Assembly (NCBI RefSeq): GCF_002797815.1 | Contig: NZ_PGFJ01000001.1 | Location: forward strand, 1,364,001-1,428,000 | Direction: 5' to 3' | Length of the DNA stretch: 64,000 nt | DNA from: Mucilaginibacter auburnensis | GTDB taxonomy: Bacteria > Bacteroidota > Bacteroidia > Sphingobacteriales > Sphingobacteriaceae | Shown here: piece by piece, positions 42,254 to 50,379 of the stretch | Layout of the letters: every line of letters starts with the position of its first letter | How positions within the stretch are numbered: the stretch's first letter is position 1 | Notes under the pieces: generated by a model | The model's input: the letters and a program-made list of their open reading frames with translations, nothing else | Told to the model about the DNA's origin: nothing | The model's database searches: none | Program-made: the position numbers and the translations under genes

Positions 42254-42939
42254 CGGCGACGGTTACGCTCATCCTGCAGCTGGTGATAGTAGGCTATTAG
42301 CTTTTCAATATCGCGCAGGTTTGTTTTTTTATTTTTTATTACGTCAACGGCTGCGGGTTCATCGCCCATTATCTCTATCATCACATCCTCAAAATTTTCC
42401 TCAGTCAGTAGCTTCATGCCATTAGTGCTTTCGCCATACAGATAAGCAATGCGCGTACTGCCGCGGCCCCGGCCGCCAAGGTTAATGGCTATGCCGCCGC
42501 CTAAGCCGCCACCCATGCCTCCGCTGCCATAACCTGTGCTCAAGGCGGGGTTTATAGCAACAGGTTTTTGTCGGGCGCTTACATCGCCTACTTTGGCCAT
42601 GTATAATTTGATAGGGGCGTTTACGGCAACCCTCACAAAGTCCAACTGCTCGCCGGCCCAATCATCTGTTAATGACGCTGCCACCACAAAGCTGTCGCGG
42701 GCTACTACGTATGATTTCATGTCGCTGGCACTGAGCTTCATGGGCTTGTCTTTCTCGTACTCTTTGTACTCAATGAACGCTTCATTTTTGATAGGGCCTT
42801 TGCCTGATGGCGTTTGGTTGATGAAGCCGCTATTCTTTACACCTCGCTTATCATAAAAATACCCGGGCTGCCATTTTTGTGCAACAGCGCTGATGCTTAC
42901 TAAAGTGAGTGCAATAATGAATGTAATATGGCGTATCAT
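42250..42939 (-). CDS. Hypothetical secreted protein with Gly-rich loop
   Basis: A 229-aa periplasmic or surface protein. The signal peptide MIRHITFIIALTLVSISAVA is followed by a beta-rich part (WQPGYFYDKRGVKNSGFINQ, VARDSFVVAASLTDDWAGEQ). A Gly-rich linker (GYGSGGMGGGLGGGIAINLG) precedes a basic, helical end with DVIKNKKTNLRDIEKLIAYY. Bacteroidota have many such proteins without assigned roles. It is convergent with the oxidoreductase, overlapping by 4 bp. Confidence 0.6.
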   Translation of the reverse strand: MIRHITFIIALTLVSISAVAQKWQPGYFYDKRGVKNSGFINQTPSGKGPIKNEAFIEYKEYEKDKPMKLSASDMKSYVVARDSFVVAASLTDDWAGEQLDFVRVAVNAPIKLYMAKVGDVSARQKPVAINPALSTGYGSGGMGGGLGGGIAINLGGRGRGSTRIAYLYGESTNGMKLLTEENFEDVMIEIMGDEPAAVDVIKNKKTNLRDIEKLIAYYHQLQDERNRRR

Positions 42940-42983
42940 AACTAAAACACAAATAACGTAATTTTAGGCACATTTTATATACC

Positions 42984-43997
42984 ATGACAGTTGATTTAAG
43001 GAGCGATACCATTACCCGGCCAACGCCCGGAATGTTGCAGGCCATGTTTAGCGCCAAAGTGGGCGATGATGTTTTTGGCGAAGACGAAACCGTTAACCAA
43101 CTGGAAGAAAAGGTAGCTGCCTTATTCGGTATGGAGGCGGGTTTGTTTTGCCCATCAGGAACCATGACCAACCAGATAGCTATTAAGTGCTTTACCCAAC
43201 CCATGGACGAACTGATAGCCGACCAAACAGCTCACGTTTACCGTTATGAGGGTGGGGGTATTGCTTTCAATTCGGCGGTATCAACAAGGTTATTGAATGG
43301 ATATAGAGGTCTGGTTACTGCTGATATGATTGAACCGGAGATCAATGCAGACAACATTCACTACCCACGTACCAGTTTGGTGGTGTTGGAGAATACCAGT
43401 AACCGGGGCGGCGGGAGTTGCTACACTTTGGAACAGATCAAACCTATTGCTGAGCTATGCCAGACCCGCGGACTTAAACTACACTTGGATGGTGCACGCA
43501 TATTCAATGCCTTAACACACACAGGTGATTTGGCTGCAGATTATGGTAAATACTTTGACGGTATATCAGTATGCTTATCCAAAGGTTTGGGGGCGCCCGT
43601 AGGCTCGGTGTTGCTGGCTGATAAGGAAACTATTAAACAGGCCCGCCGCATACGTAAAGTGTTGGGTGGTGGCTGGCGACAGGCAGGTTTTCTGGCAGCG
43701 GCGGGTATTTATGCTCTGGATCATCACGTTGATCGGCTTAAGATAGATCATGCTCATGCGCGGCTTATGTCTGAAGCGTTGGCCGCCTGCCCATGGGTAA
43801 GCAGCGTAATGCCGGTGGAAACTAATATCGTTTTGTTTGATACTGTTCAGCCTGCTGAAAGGGTGGTTGAGCAACTGGCCGAAAACGGTATTCAATGTAT
43901 GGCTACCAGTCCTAACCGTATACGATTTGTACTGCATCTGGATGTACACCCAGATCAGGTAGAATATACCATCAGCACATTAAAGCAGATCAAATAA
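42984..43997 (+). CDS. ltaE: Low-specificity L-threonine aldolase
   Basis: A 337-aa PLP-dependent aldolase that splits L-threonine/L-allo-threonine into glycine and acetaldehyde. It begins DLRSDTITRPTPGML. The catalytic Lys lies in SVCLSKGLGAPVGSVLLAD, preceded by LHLDGARIFNAL. Length and motifs match the GLY1/LtaE family. The promoter lies in the short divergent gap shared with the hypothetical secreted protein. The DUF-like hairpin at 44004 follows. Confidence 0.94.
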   Translation: MTVDLRSDTITRPTPGMLQAMFSAKVGDDVFGEDETVNQLEEKVAALFGMEAGLFCPSGTMTNQIAIKCFTQPMDELIADQTAHVYRYEGGGIAFNSAVSTRLLNGYRGLVTADMIEPEINADNIHYPRTSLVVLENTSNRGGGSCYTLEQIKPIAELCQTRGLKLHLDGARIFNALTHTGDLAADYGKYFDGISVCLSKGLGAPVGSVLLADKETIKQARRIRKVLGGGWRQAGFLAAAGIYALDHHVDRLKIDHAHARLMSEALAACPWVSSVMPVETNIVLFDTVQPAERVVEQLAENGIQCMATSPNRIRFVLHLDVHPDQVEYTISTLKQIK

Positions 43998-44003
43998 CCG
44001 TAT

Positions 44004-44036
44004 CGTCTCACTGTGTGTATGAAACGATGTGAGACG
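44004..44036. terminator. Hairpin after ltaE
   Basis: CGTCTCAC (44004-44011) pairs with GTGAGACG (44029-44036). The loop is 17 bases and a short T-rich tail (ATTATTTACG) follows, so it is a weak terminator or a repeat remnant. Confidence 0.5.
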
Positions 44037-44139
44037 ATTATTTACGTAAGTTGCTGTTAGTTAATTGATTGCTGTTTTGGAGCGAAACGAAAATGAAACG
44101 GGTGAAACGATTTTTAGGCTGATCCGTCCTGAATAGCCT

Positions 44140-44340
44140 TTACCCTTCAGCCTTGTTACGGTTGTATAAATAGTTAAACAAAATAACTAACGCCAGCAAC
44201 ACTACTCCGTTAATTCCAAAGAAAAGATCCGTTTTGCCCGGCACAGCCCTTCCGGAAGAATGCGTAGTAAACCAGGTAAAAAGGTTCACACACAAAAACA
44301 CAATAAATATGGCGCGGAGTATTTGAATGAGTTGTTTCAC
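44140..44340 (-). CDS. Small membrane protein, 66 aa
   Basis: Two transmembrane helices: about 5-25 (IQILRAIFIVFLCVNLFTWF) and 40-58 (LFFGINGVVLLALVILFNYL). They are joined by a short polar loop, and the C-terminus is basic (NRNKAEG). It follows the VOC-family gene by 13 bp on the same strand, so the two are probably co-transcribed. No homologous domain is recognised. Length and position support a real gene. Confidence 0.55.
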   Translation of the reverse strand: MKQLIQILRAIFIVFLCVNLFTWFTTHSSGRAVPGKTDLFFGINGVVLLALVILFNYLYNRNKAEG

Positions 44341-44353
44341 TGCGCTAATATAG

Positions 44354-44737
44354 TTAATTACCCATTTGCGTGCTCACTGCCCAATAATTGCCTGCCGAAT
44401 CTAAAAACGCGCCGCGTTTATCCGGGTCGCTGGGTTTGTTAACGGGTTCTTCTATTGCGGTACAACCTGTTTCAATAGCTTTGTTATAAGTTGCCATAAC
44501 ATCGGGCACGTACATGTGTAACATGGCTTTTTGCGCAGGATAGTCGGCAGTGGCATCGCTAAGCATTAATATGCTATCGTCTAATTGAACTTCCATGTGC
44601 ATAACTGATCCGTTGGGTCGGTTATATTTTCTTAACTCTTTGCCGTTAAAAATTGTTACTAACATATCAGCCAGTTGCTGTGCGTTGTCAACAATTAAAT
44701 ATGACGAGAGGGAATTGTAGTTTTCGGGTTTATACAT
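44354..44737 (-). CDS. VOC-family (glyoxalase/bleomycin-resistance-like) protein
   Basis: A 127-aa vicinal-oxygen-chelate fold protein built of two beta-alpha-beta-beta-beta units: YNSLSSYLIVDNAQQLADML, VMHMEVQLDDSILMLSDATA, LHMYVPDVMATYNKAIETGC and DKRGAFLDSAGNYWAVSTQM. It is of the PhnB/YP_ 3-demethylubiquinone-like group, with no certain metal-ligand set. The substrate is not inferable; similar proteins bind small hydrophobics or act as antibiotic-binding proteins. It is upstream of a 66-aa membrane protein. Confidence 0.8.
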   Translation of the reverse strand: MYKPENYNSLSSYLIVDNAQQLADMLVTIFNGKELRKYNRPNGSVMHMEVQLDDSILMLSDATADYPAQKAMLHMYVPDVMATYNKAIETGCTAIEEPVNKPSDPDKRGAFLDSAGNYWAVSTQMGN

Positions 44738-44837
44738 AGCCGCAAAGTTTGGTTAAGTGCAAGTTATGATTTTGATATTGGATCTTTAGGTAAGAATCAA
44801 AATTAAACGCGGAGCGATTTTCTACTACTGTGGCCGG

Positions 44838-44965
44838 ATCAACCCCTCCCCGCCCTCCCCGAGGAGGGATCGCTTACATATATTGTTTTTTCAATCCAAT
44901 ACATTTTTCAAGTTTCCCTCCCTGGGGAGGGGTGCGGCGGGAATGCGTGCGAAGGCAGAGAGGGG
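44838..44965. repeat. C/G-run palindromic repeat, second subtype
   Basis: AACCCCTCCCCGCCCTCCCC-GAGGAGGGA (about 44842-44870) is answered by TCCCTCCCTGGGGAGGGGTG (from 44925) and AGGGGTTAGTCCGCC (to 44973). It lies in the 266-bp gap between two minus-strand genes. The design matches the 3147/54663 elements, with GAGG/CCTC-rich words instead of TAAAGGGGG. Confidence 0.65.
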
Positions 44966-45003
44966 TTAGTCCGCCGGCATAATAACACATTTTAATCAGG
45001 GTT

Positions 45004-45321
45004 TTAACTCATCATGTCATACACCTGCATCATGTACTCCGCTTCGTCCATAGCACCCTGAAACTGCTCCCAGTCGTCTATGCTAAAGGCCATGCATATA
45101 TCGTTATGCGGCGTTCGTAATACCAGGCGTTCTTCGCCATCCGGAAAAGGGAAGAGGCTTTGATCCACCTCCAGCTTTGAAGTGAAATTTTTAAAGCTCT
45201 TAAACTGCTCGGGCGAAAAATTAAGCAACAACGTACGCATCCATAAGGTAAGTACTTTACATTCCATACACTGACTGATGGTGGCCGCGCCGGTCTTGCT
45301 TAAAATGATGTTCTCGCACAT
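45004..45321 (-). CDS. Small cytoplasmic protein of unknown function (DUF6686-like)
   Basis: A 105-aa protein starting MCENIILSKTGAATISQCME. The Cys pair SQCMECKVLTL and LLLNFSPEQFKSFKNF are followed by a beta-rich ERLVLRTPHNDICMAFSIDD part and an acidic helical end. This resembles a small Bacteroidota family (DUF6686-like) with Cys-rich N-termini. ATG at 45321 is preferred over the upstream open frame to 45375. Function unknown, possibly metal-binding by the Cys residues. Confidence 0.55.
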   Translation of the reverse strand: MCENIILSKTGAATISQCMECKVLTLWMRTLLLNFSPEQFKSFKNFTSKLEVDQSLFPFPDGEERLVLRTPHNDICMAFSIDDWEQFQGAMDEAEYMMQVYDMMS

Positions 45322-45636
45322 AACAGTAAAATTAGTGCCTGCCATATGCGTGTATACTGACAAGCAGCAACGCACAGGCAGGACTTGAATATTTTAAGAT
45401 AGATGGGCTGCTACCGTGAGCAGCCTCACAACAAAGTAAAATCTTATTTAGAATAAATCCAAATAAAAATAATATTCTTTTAGTTATGTAAGCTATTCTA
45501 AAGCATTGGCGTGAGATCGCCACTTCGCCGCACGAGTCAACGCTCATGCCATGCTCATCGCGATGACGATGTGGAAGAATTATTGCAAAAAAAAGCGACG
45601 GATGTAAAACCCATCGCTATTAAGAAAATTCTTTAA
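45322..45636. other. Gene-poor interval with repeat remnants
   Basis: This 315-bp stretch lies between the DUF6686-like gene and the heptad array. It holds a hairpin (GGCTGCT 45406-45412 with AGCAGCC 45419-45425). It also holds a palindromic remnant around 45511-45567 (GTGAGATCGCCACTTCGCC ... CATCGCGATGAC) of the dispersed GTCAT-core type. The 71-aa frame on the minus strand here is made of this repeat and is not taken as a gene. Confidence 0.45.
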
Positions 45637-45761
45637 TGACCAATGACCAATGACCAATGACCAATGACCAATGACCAATGACCAATGACCAATGACCAAT
45701 GACCAATGACCAATGACCAATGACCAATGACCAATGACCAATGACCAATGACCAATGACTA
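45637..45761. repeat. Pure tandem array, 17 copies of TGACCAA
   Basis: The perfect 7-mer TGACCAA runs for 119 bases (45637-45755) with no mismatch, followed by a partial copy TGACTA (45756-45761). The last four of these bases overlap the aldo/keto reductase stop codon (TAG on the minus strand). Such pure arrays are prone to slippage. Because 7 is not a multiple of 3, copy-number change does not keep a frame. Confidence 0.97.
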
Positions 45762-46784
45762 TTGTGGTTCTCTGTCGGCAGATTGTCTTTCAACCATCCA
45801 GCCGGGATATTCGCGTGGCAGGGAGCTGATCTCATCAATGCTTTTCAATTCATCGGCAGAAAGTACAACCTCCGTTGATTTAAGGTTATCGTTCAACTGA
45901 TCAATGTTTTTAGCGCCTATGATGGTGCTGGTAACGCCTTTTTGCAAACGTACCCAAGCCAATGCTACCTGCGCAACCGATACGCCGTGTTGCCCGGCAA
46001 TTTCGCCCAGCACCTCAATTATATCATACGTTTTTTCTTTGTTGATAGGCGGGAAATCAAAGTTATCTCTGCGTGCTCCTGCCGCACCACCATCGCGGGT
46101 GTATTTGCCGGAAAGGAAGCCACCTGCCAACGGACTCCATGGCATAATGGCCAGGTTTTGATCGGCAGCCAACGGAACAATCTCGCGCTCAATATCACGG
46201 CTGGCCAACGAATAGTAGTACTGCAGGCCCACAAATTTGTTCCAACCGTATTTGTCGGCAATGCCCTGCGCTTTCATCACCATCCAGGCCGGCCAGTTAC
46301 AAATGGCTATGTAGCGCACTTTGCCGGTTAAAACAATATCGTTTAAAGCCCTTACGGTTTCCTCAATAGGTGTTTTTAAATCGGTGCCGTGCACGTATAG
46401 CACGTCAATATAGTCCAGTTGCATGCGCTTTAAACTGGCATCAACAGATTGAAAAATATTAAGGCGGGTAAGCCCAACATCATTAACGCCCTTGCTCATG
46501 CGGCCGCGTACTTTAGTGGCTATCACCAGGTCGTTACGGTTAAGCCCAAGGTCAATAATAGACTGCCCCAATAAAGTTTCCGATTCGCCAAACGAGTAGA
46601 TGTTAGCGGTATCAATAAAATTAATGCCCGCGTCAACAACAGTTTTCATTAAGCTGTTAACTTCCTGCTGCTGCACCTGGCCAATGTTGGTCCATATACC
46701 GCCGTTGCTTCCACCAAAGGTCATGGTGCCGAAGCAAATTTCAGACACGTAAATGCCTGTGTTTCCTAAAAGATTGTATTTCAT
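45759..46784 (-). CDS. Aldo/keto reductase
   Basis: A 341-aa NADPH-dependent TIM-barrel reductase of the YghZ/Tas-like AKR group. N-terminal GNTGIYVSEICFGTMTFG, catalytic Tyr in ANIYSFGESE, Lys in VIATKVRGRM and His in VLYVHGTDLKTP are present. The cofactor segment SPLAGGFLSGKYTRDG and C-terminal VTSTIIGAKNIDQLNDNLKS are also there. The C-terminus ends REPQ-stop exactly where a long heptad array begins. Substrate unknown; probably aldehyde detoxification. Confidence 0.93.
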   Translation of the reverse strand: MKYNLLGNTGIYVSEICFGTMTFGGSNGGIWTNIGQVQQQEVNSLMKTVVDAGINFIDTANIYSFGESETLLGQSIIDLGLNRNDLVIATKVRGRMSKGVNDVGLTRLNIFQSVDASLKRMQLDYIDVLYVHGTDLKTPIEETVRALNDIVLTGKVRYIAICNWPAWMVMKAQGIADKYGWNKFVGLQYYYSLASRDIEREIVPLAADQNLAIMPWSPLAGGFLSGKYTRDGGAAGARRDNFDFPPINKEKTYDIIEVLGEIAGQHGVSVAQVALAWVRLQKGVTSTIIGAKNIDQLNDNLKSTEVVLSADELKSIDEISSLPREYPGWMVERQSADREPQ

Positions 46785-46885
46785 GTTAGATAATTTGGTA
46801 GGTGAATATAAAAAACTAAAATTCTAAAAATTCTCTAATAAAATGGTTAGCGCAACGTAAAACTTAAAAGTATTGCCGATGTTAT

Positions 46886-47980
46886 ATGCTAACGATGAAT
46901 CGTTTGCAAAAGAAACTGGAAAAAATTGGCCGCGACCCAAAAATAACCGCGAAGGCTGTTGGCTTGCGTTATGTAAGCGATGCCACACCTGGCTATACCC
47001 GCAAAAAGGCAGGTAAGGGCTGGAGTTATTATAACCCCGAGGGTGGTTTGGTAAAAGATAAAGAACTGATAAAGCGATTTAATGCCATGGTGATACCGCC
47101 TGCCTATACCAAGGTATGGATATCGCCATATGAGAACAGCCATTTACAATTTACCGGAGTTGACGCGGCGGGCCGTAAACAGTACCGTTACCATTCGGCA
47201 TGGAACAGTATTCGCAACCAATCCAAGTATCATCGTTTGCAAACATTCGCGTCGCACCTTCCTGCCATAAGGCAGCAGTTGGATAAGGACCTGTCGCGCC
47301 CTAACCTTGATCACGATAAGGTGGTGGCTTTAGTGGTGCGCTTAATGGAACTCACCAGTATAAGGGTAGGGAACGAATCGTACAAAAAATTGTATGGTTC
47401 ATTTGGTTTAACAACACTGCAAGACAGGCACGTTAAAATAAACGGTACCCAGCTTAACTTTGAGTTTAAGGGCAAGAAAGGCGTAATGCACAAAATTGCT
47501 TTGCAAAGCCGCAAACTGGCACGGTTGGTTAAACAATGCCGCGATATTCCGGGTAAAGAACTTTTCCAGTTTTATAATGATGATGGGCAGCGCTGTACCA
47601 TTGGATCGGGAGATGTAAACAATTACCTCAAGCACATAACAGGTGAGGATTTTACCGCGAAAGATTTCCGCACCTGGGCAGGCAGCGTAAGCGCTTTATA
47701 TGCATTCAAAGCAGCCGGTGAATTCTCAACTATGAGTGAATGTAAAAAGAAAATAGTGAGTGTGTTGGACGAGGTAGCTATTAACCTGGGTAATACCCGC
47801 ACCGTATGTAAAAAATACTACGTGCACCCAACGGTAATAAAAAGCTACGAGGAAGGCACGCTGTTTAATTACATTAAGGAATTGGACGAAGATAAAGACA
47901 TTAAAGCAGCCGAACTTAACGTAGCCGAAAAAGCGCTTTTAGCTTTATTAGAGAAGGAGAAACTGGCAGTAGCGAGTTAG
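46886..47980 (+). CDS. DNA topoisomerase IB (poxvirus type)
   Basis: A 364-aa type IB topoisomerase that relaxes supercoils through a 3'-phosphotyrosine. It has the N-terminal domain (WSYYNPEGGLVKDKELIKRF, IPPAYTKVWISPYENSHLQF) and the catalytic domain. The RKHR set is visible in VRLMELTSIRVGNESYKKLY (Arg), FRTWAGSVSALYAFK (Arg) and the tyrosine within CKKYYVHPTVIKSYEEG. Length is typical for bacterial TopIB (about 350). ATG at 46886 is used; ATG at 46895 is an alternative. Confidence 0.95.
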   Translation: MLTMNRLQKKLEKIGRDPKITAKAVGLRYVSDATPGYTRKKAGKGWSYYNPEGGLVKDKELIKRFNAMVIPPAYTKVWISPYENSHLQFTGVDAAGRKQYRYHSAWNSIRNQSKYHRLQTFASHLPAIRQQLDKDLSRPNLDHDKVVALVVRLMELTSIRVGNESYKKLYGSFGLTTLQDRHVKINGTQLNFEFKGKKGVMHKIALQSRKLARLVKQCRDIPGKELFQFYNDDGQRCTIGSGDVNNYLKHITGEDFTAKDFRTWAGSVSALYAFKAAGEFSTMSECKKKIVSVLDEVAINLGNTRTVCKKYYVHPTVIKSYEEGTLFNYIKELDEDKDIKAAELNVAEKALLALLEKEKLAVAS

Positions 47981-48000
47981 TAAAATGGTTTGATTAAACT

Positions 48001-48096
48001 GTCATTCTGAGCGGTAGCGAAGAATCTTATAAAATTGCCTAACTAAGCGCTCGGTCAGCAAAGTATATAAGATTCTTCGCTATTGCTCAGAATGAC
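48001..48096. repeat. GTCATTCTGA-type palindromic element, copy A
   Basis: A 96-bp imperfect palindrome: GTCATTCTGAGCGGTAGCGA ... TCGCTATTGCTCAGAATGAC. The inner sequence includes AATTGCCTAACTAAGCGCT. Copy B at 48575-48668 is its reverse-oriented counterpart. Together they bracket the frameshifted SRPBCC gene at 9 bp from its stop and 15 bp from its start. Confidence 0.85.
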
Positions 48097-48104
48097 AATT
48101 ACTA

Positions 48105-48559
48105 TTAGCTATCAAACTCAGCAAACTGCTTGATTACCTTATTACGTTGCACAAGAAGGTTGGTCATGTATTTCGTTAAAACCAATGCGTTAAATACTCT
48201 GCCTACTGCTCCCAAAGGCGATTCAAATACAAACACATCCCGCATCAAGGTTCCATCACCATCAGTAGTAAAATAATGCTCATGCCTGAAGCTTTTAAAG
48301 GCTCCGCTTATCATTTCATCAGCAAAGAACTGTGGTGCGTTAAATCGGTTATTTTGGTAGTTAGATTTTGCCACACACCAAAGTGCTGTGCCCGCCAGGT
48401 AACGGTTTCGCCCAAGCCGATGAGTCCGCTGGTTTTGCCGGCTATGGCCTTTTCGCCTGTCTGTTTGGTTGATTCAATATGCAGATCAATACTCCGGGCA
48501 AAATCGAAGCACTTTTTAATAGGTGCGTTTATGTGCATATGGAGTTGGATGGTTGGCAT
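48105..48559 (-). pseudogene. SRPBCC-family protein gene with a single-base frameshift
   Basis: Two adjacent frames together encode a START/SRPBCC ligand-binding fold of about 151 aa. The first is MPTIQLHMHINAPIKKCFDF ... RAQHFGVWQNLTTKITDL (48559 to about 48342). The second continues NAPQFFADEMISGAFKSFRH and PLGAVGRVFNALVLTKYMTN to 48105. Adding one A in the run near 48339-48344 would join them (ITDL-NAPQFF). It is a real pseudogene or a sequencing error. The family binds hydrophobic ligands and is often a polyketide-cyclase or cell-division-inhibitor-like protein. Inverted repeats flank it. Confidence 0.8.
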
Positions 48560-48574
48560 AAAGAAAAAAATGTT

Positions 48575-48668
48575 GTCATTCTGAACGGAGTGAAGAATCT
48601 TATGCGCTTTACTGACCAAGCGCTTAGTTAGGCAATTTTATAAGATTCTCGCTATCACTCAGAATGAC
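48575..48668. repeat. GTCATTCTGA-type palindromic element, copy B (inverted)
   Basis: A 94-bp palindrome: GTCATTCTGAACGGAGTGAA ... CTCGCTATCACTCAGAATGAC. Its interior AAGCGCTTAGTTAGGCAATT is the reverse complement of the interior of copy A, so the two lie in opposite orientation, about 480 bp apart. It overlaps the probable promoter/leader of the SRPBCC gene. Confidence 0.85.
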
Positions 48669-48687
48669 AGTATCAGAAGGGTTATCT

Positions 48688-50124
48688 TTAAAACTCAGCG
48701 TTCTTAGGGAACCTTGGGAAAGGAATAACATCGCGAATATTACCCATACCTGTAACAAACAGCACCAAACGCTCAAAGCCTAAACCAAAACCGGCATGCG
48801 GACAAGCGCCGAACCTGCGGGTATCTAAATACCACCAAAGCTCATCTTTAGGTATGCCTATCTCATCCATGCGTTGTTCCAGCTTATCTAAACGCTCCTC
48901 ACGTTGCGAACCGCCTATAATTTCGCCAATGCCCGGGAACAAAATATCCATGGCAGCAACGGTCTTGCCGTCGTCGTTCTGGCGCATATAGAATGATTTG
49001 ATCTCTTTAGGGTAGTCGGTTAATATAACCGGCTTTTTGAAGTGTTTTTCTACCAAATAACGCTCATGTTCTGATTGCAGGTCGGTTCCCCAACCTTCAA
49101 CCGGGTATTGAAATTTCTTCTTTTTATTCGGCGTTGATTCTCTCAGAATTTCAATTGCCTCGGTATAAGTTAAACGCTCAAAATCGTTAGCTAAGCAGAA
49201 CTGCAATTTTTCTAACAAAGTCATTTCGCTGCGTTCGTTCTGCGGTTTTTGTTTTTCCTCTTCTGTTAAACGCTGGGTTAAAAATTCAATATCATCTTTG
49301 TTATTATCCAAAGCGTATTTGATCACGTATTTCAGCATGGCTTCGGCAAGGTCCATGTTGTCAACAATATCATAAAAAGCCATTTCGGGCTCAATCATCC
49401 AAAACTCAGCCAGGTGACGGGTAGTATTAGAGTTTTCAGCACGGAAAGTAGGACCGAAAGTGTAAATATCGCTTAAAGCCATAGCGCCCAGTTCACCCTC
49501 TAACTGACCAGATACGGTAAGGTTAGTAGCGCGACCGAAAAAGTCTTGCTTGTAATCTATCTCGCCGGTCTCCGTTTTTGGCGGGTTAGCTATGTCAAAG
49601 TTGGTAACGTGGAAAGTTTCGCCTGCTCCTTCAGCATCACTTGCGGTGATAATAGGGGTATGCAGGTAAACAAAGCCTTTCTCCTGGAAAAATTGGTGTA
49701 CCGCAAATGCCAAGCTGTTACGTACACGGAATATCGCGCCAAAAGTATTGGTGCGGAAACGCAGATGCGCAATCTCACGTAAAAACTCCAGACTATGTTT
49801 TTTGGGCTGCAACGGATATTTCTCAGGATCGCTATCGCCTAAAATTTCAATCTCTTTAGCCTTTACCTCAACGCTTTGGCCTTTACCTAATGAGGCAACC
49901 AGTTCGCCCACCACGCTGATGGCAGCGCCGGTGGTAATGCGTTTTAATAAGGCAACATCGGTATTTTCAAAATCAACTACTATTTGAATGTTGTTATTAG
50001 TAGAGCCATCATTCAAAGCAATGAACTGATTATTACGAAAGGTGCGTACCCAACCCTTTACCGTAACATCCATACCTGTTTGCGTGCTCGCCAATAATTC
50101 CTTGATCTTAGTGCGTTGACTCAT
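48688..50124 (-). CDS. asnS: Asparaginyl-tRNA synthetase
   Basis: A 478-aa class IIb synthetase. The N-terminal OB fold has [20 protein letters not shown]. The catalytic core has motif 2 ([20 protein letters not shown], where Glu in AE and R in RAENS are conserved) and motif 3 ([20 protein letters not shown]). The Asn-binding and Asp-rejecting set and the length match AsnRS rather than AspRS. Downstream lies the palindromic copy B. A standard housekeeping gene, apparently monocistronic. Confidence 0.97.
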   Translation of the reverse strand: MSQRTKIKELLASTQTGMDVTVKGWVRTFRNNQFIALNDGSTNNNIQIVVDFENTDVALLKRITTGAAISVVGELVASLGKGQSVEVKAKEIEILGDSDPEKYPLQPKKHSLEFLREIAHLRFRTNTFGAIFRVRNSLAFAVHQFFQEKGFVYLHTPIITASDAEGAGETFHVTNFDIANPPKTETGEIDYKQDFFGRATNLTVSGQLEGELGAMALSDIYTFGPTFRAENSNTTRHLAEFWMIEPEMAFYDIVDNMDLAEAMLKYVIKYALDNNKDDIEFLTQRLTEEEKQKPQNERSEMTLLEKLQFCLANDFERLTYTEAIEILRESTPNKKKKFQYPVEGWGTDLQSEHERYLVEKHFKKPVILTDYPKEIKSFYMRQNDDGKTVAAMDILFPGIGEIIGGSQREERLDKLEQRMDEIGIPKDELWWYLDTRRFGACPHAGFGLGFERLVLFVTGMGNIRDVIPFPRFPKNAEF

Positions 50125-50206
50125 TTTGTATATAAAATTTAAGAGCGGCTAAATTACAATTATTTGATTTAAACGCTTAATTGTGGTGCTATTTATTACA
50201 CCGATG

Positions 50207-50351
50207 GTCATTTTGAAATAGCTTGGGAGTGGCAGCGGGATGGGGCGAAAGAGAAATTTTTCAAACTTTTTACTCGGTGGATTATCGCTTCGAAATTATT
50301 TCTCTTTCGTCCCACCTCTCAATCCTCTCCCTTCTACTCTTTCGAAATGAC
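50207..50351. repeat. GTCATTTTGA-type long palindrome
   Basis: Outer arms GTCATTTTGAAATAG (50207) and CTCTTTCGAAATGAC (ending 50351) enclose a second stem, GGGGCGAAAGAGAAATTTTT with TTATTTCTCTTTCGTCCC, and a pyrimidine-rich part. It is related in plan to the 48001 family but of a different core. It fills the 255-bp divergent gap between asnS and the DMT transporter. Confidence 0.7.
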
Positions 50352-50364
50352 AACTGAGATTATG

Positions 50365-50372
50365 TAGCTTTG
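50365..50372 (+). promoter_or_regulatory. -7 promoter box of the DMT transporter gene
   Basis: TAGCTTTG matches TAnnTTTG, only 7 bp before the ATG. This again suggests a very short leader or a leaderless message. Confidence 0.45.
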
Positions 50373-50379
50373 CCGTCCT

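Noticed and set aside
45332..45547. 71-aa minus-strand frame
   Set aside because: It is composed of a palindromic repeat remnant, has no start context and overlaps the DUF6686-like gene start.
45637..45761. CRISPR array
   Set aside because: The repeat unit is 7 bp with no spacers and no cas genes nearby.
45620..45838. 72-aa frame with repeating WSLVIGH
   Set aside because: It is the heptad array read as protein, overlapping the end of the aldo/keto reductase in another frame.
48575..48619. N-terminal extension of the SRPBCC frame (MVSKAHKILHSVQND)
   Set aside because: These residues are read from the palindromic repeat; ATG at 48559 is the natural start.
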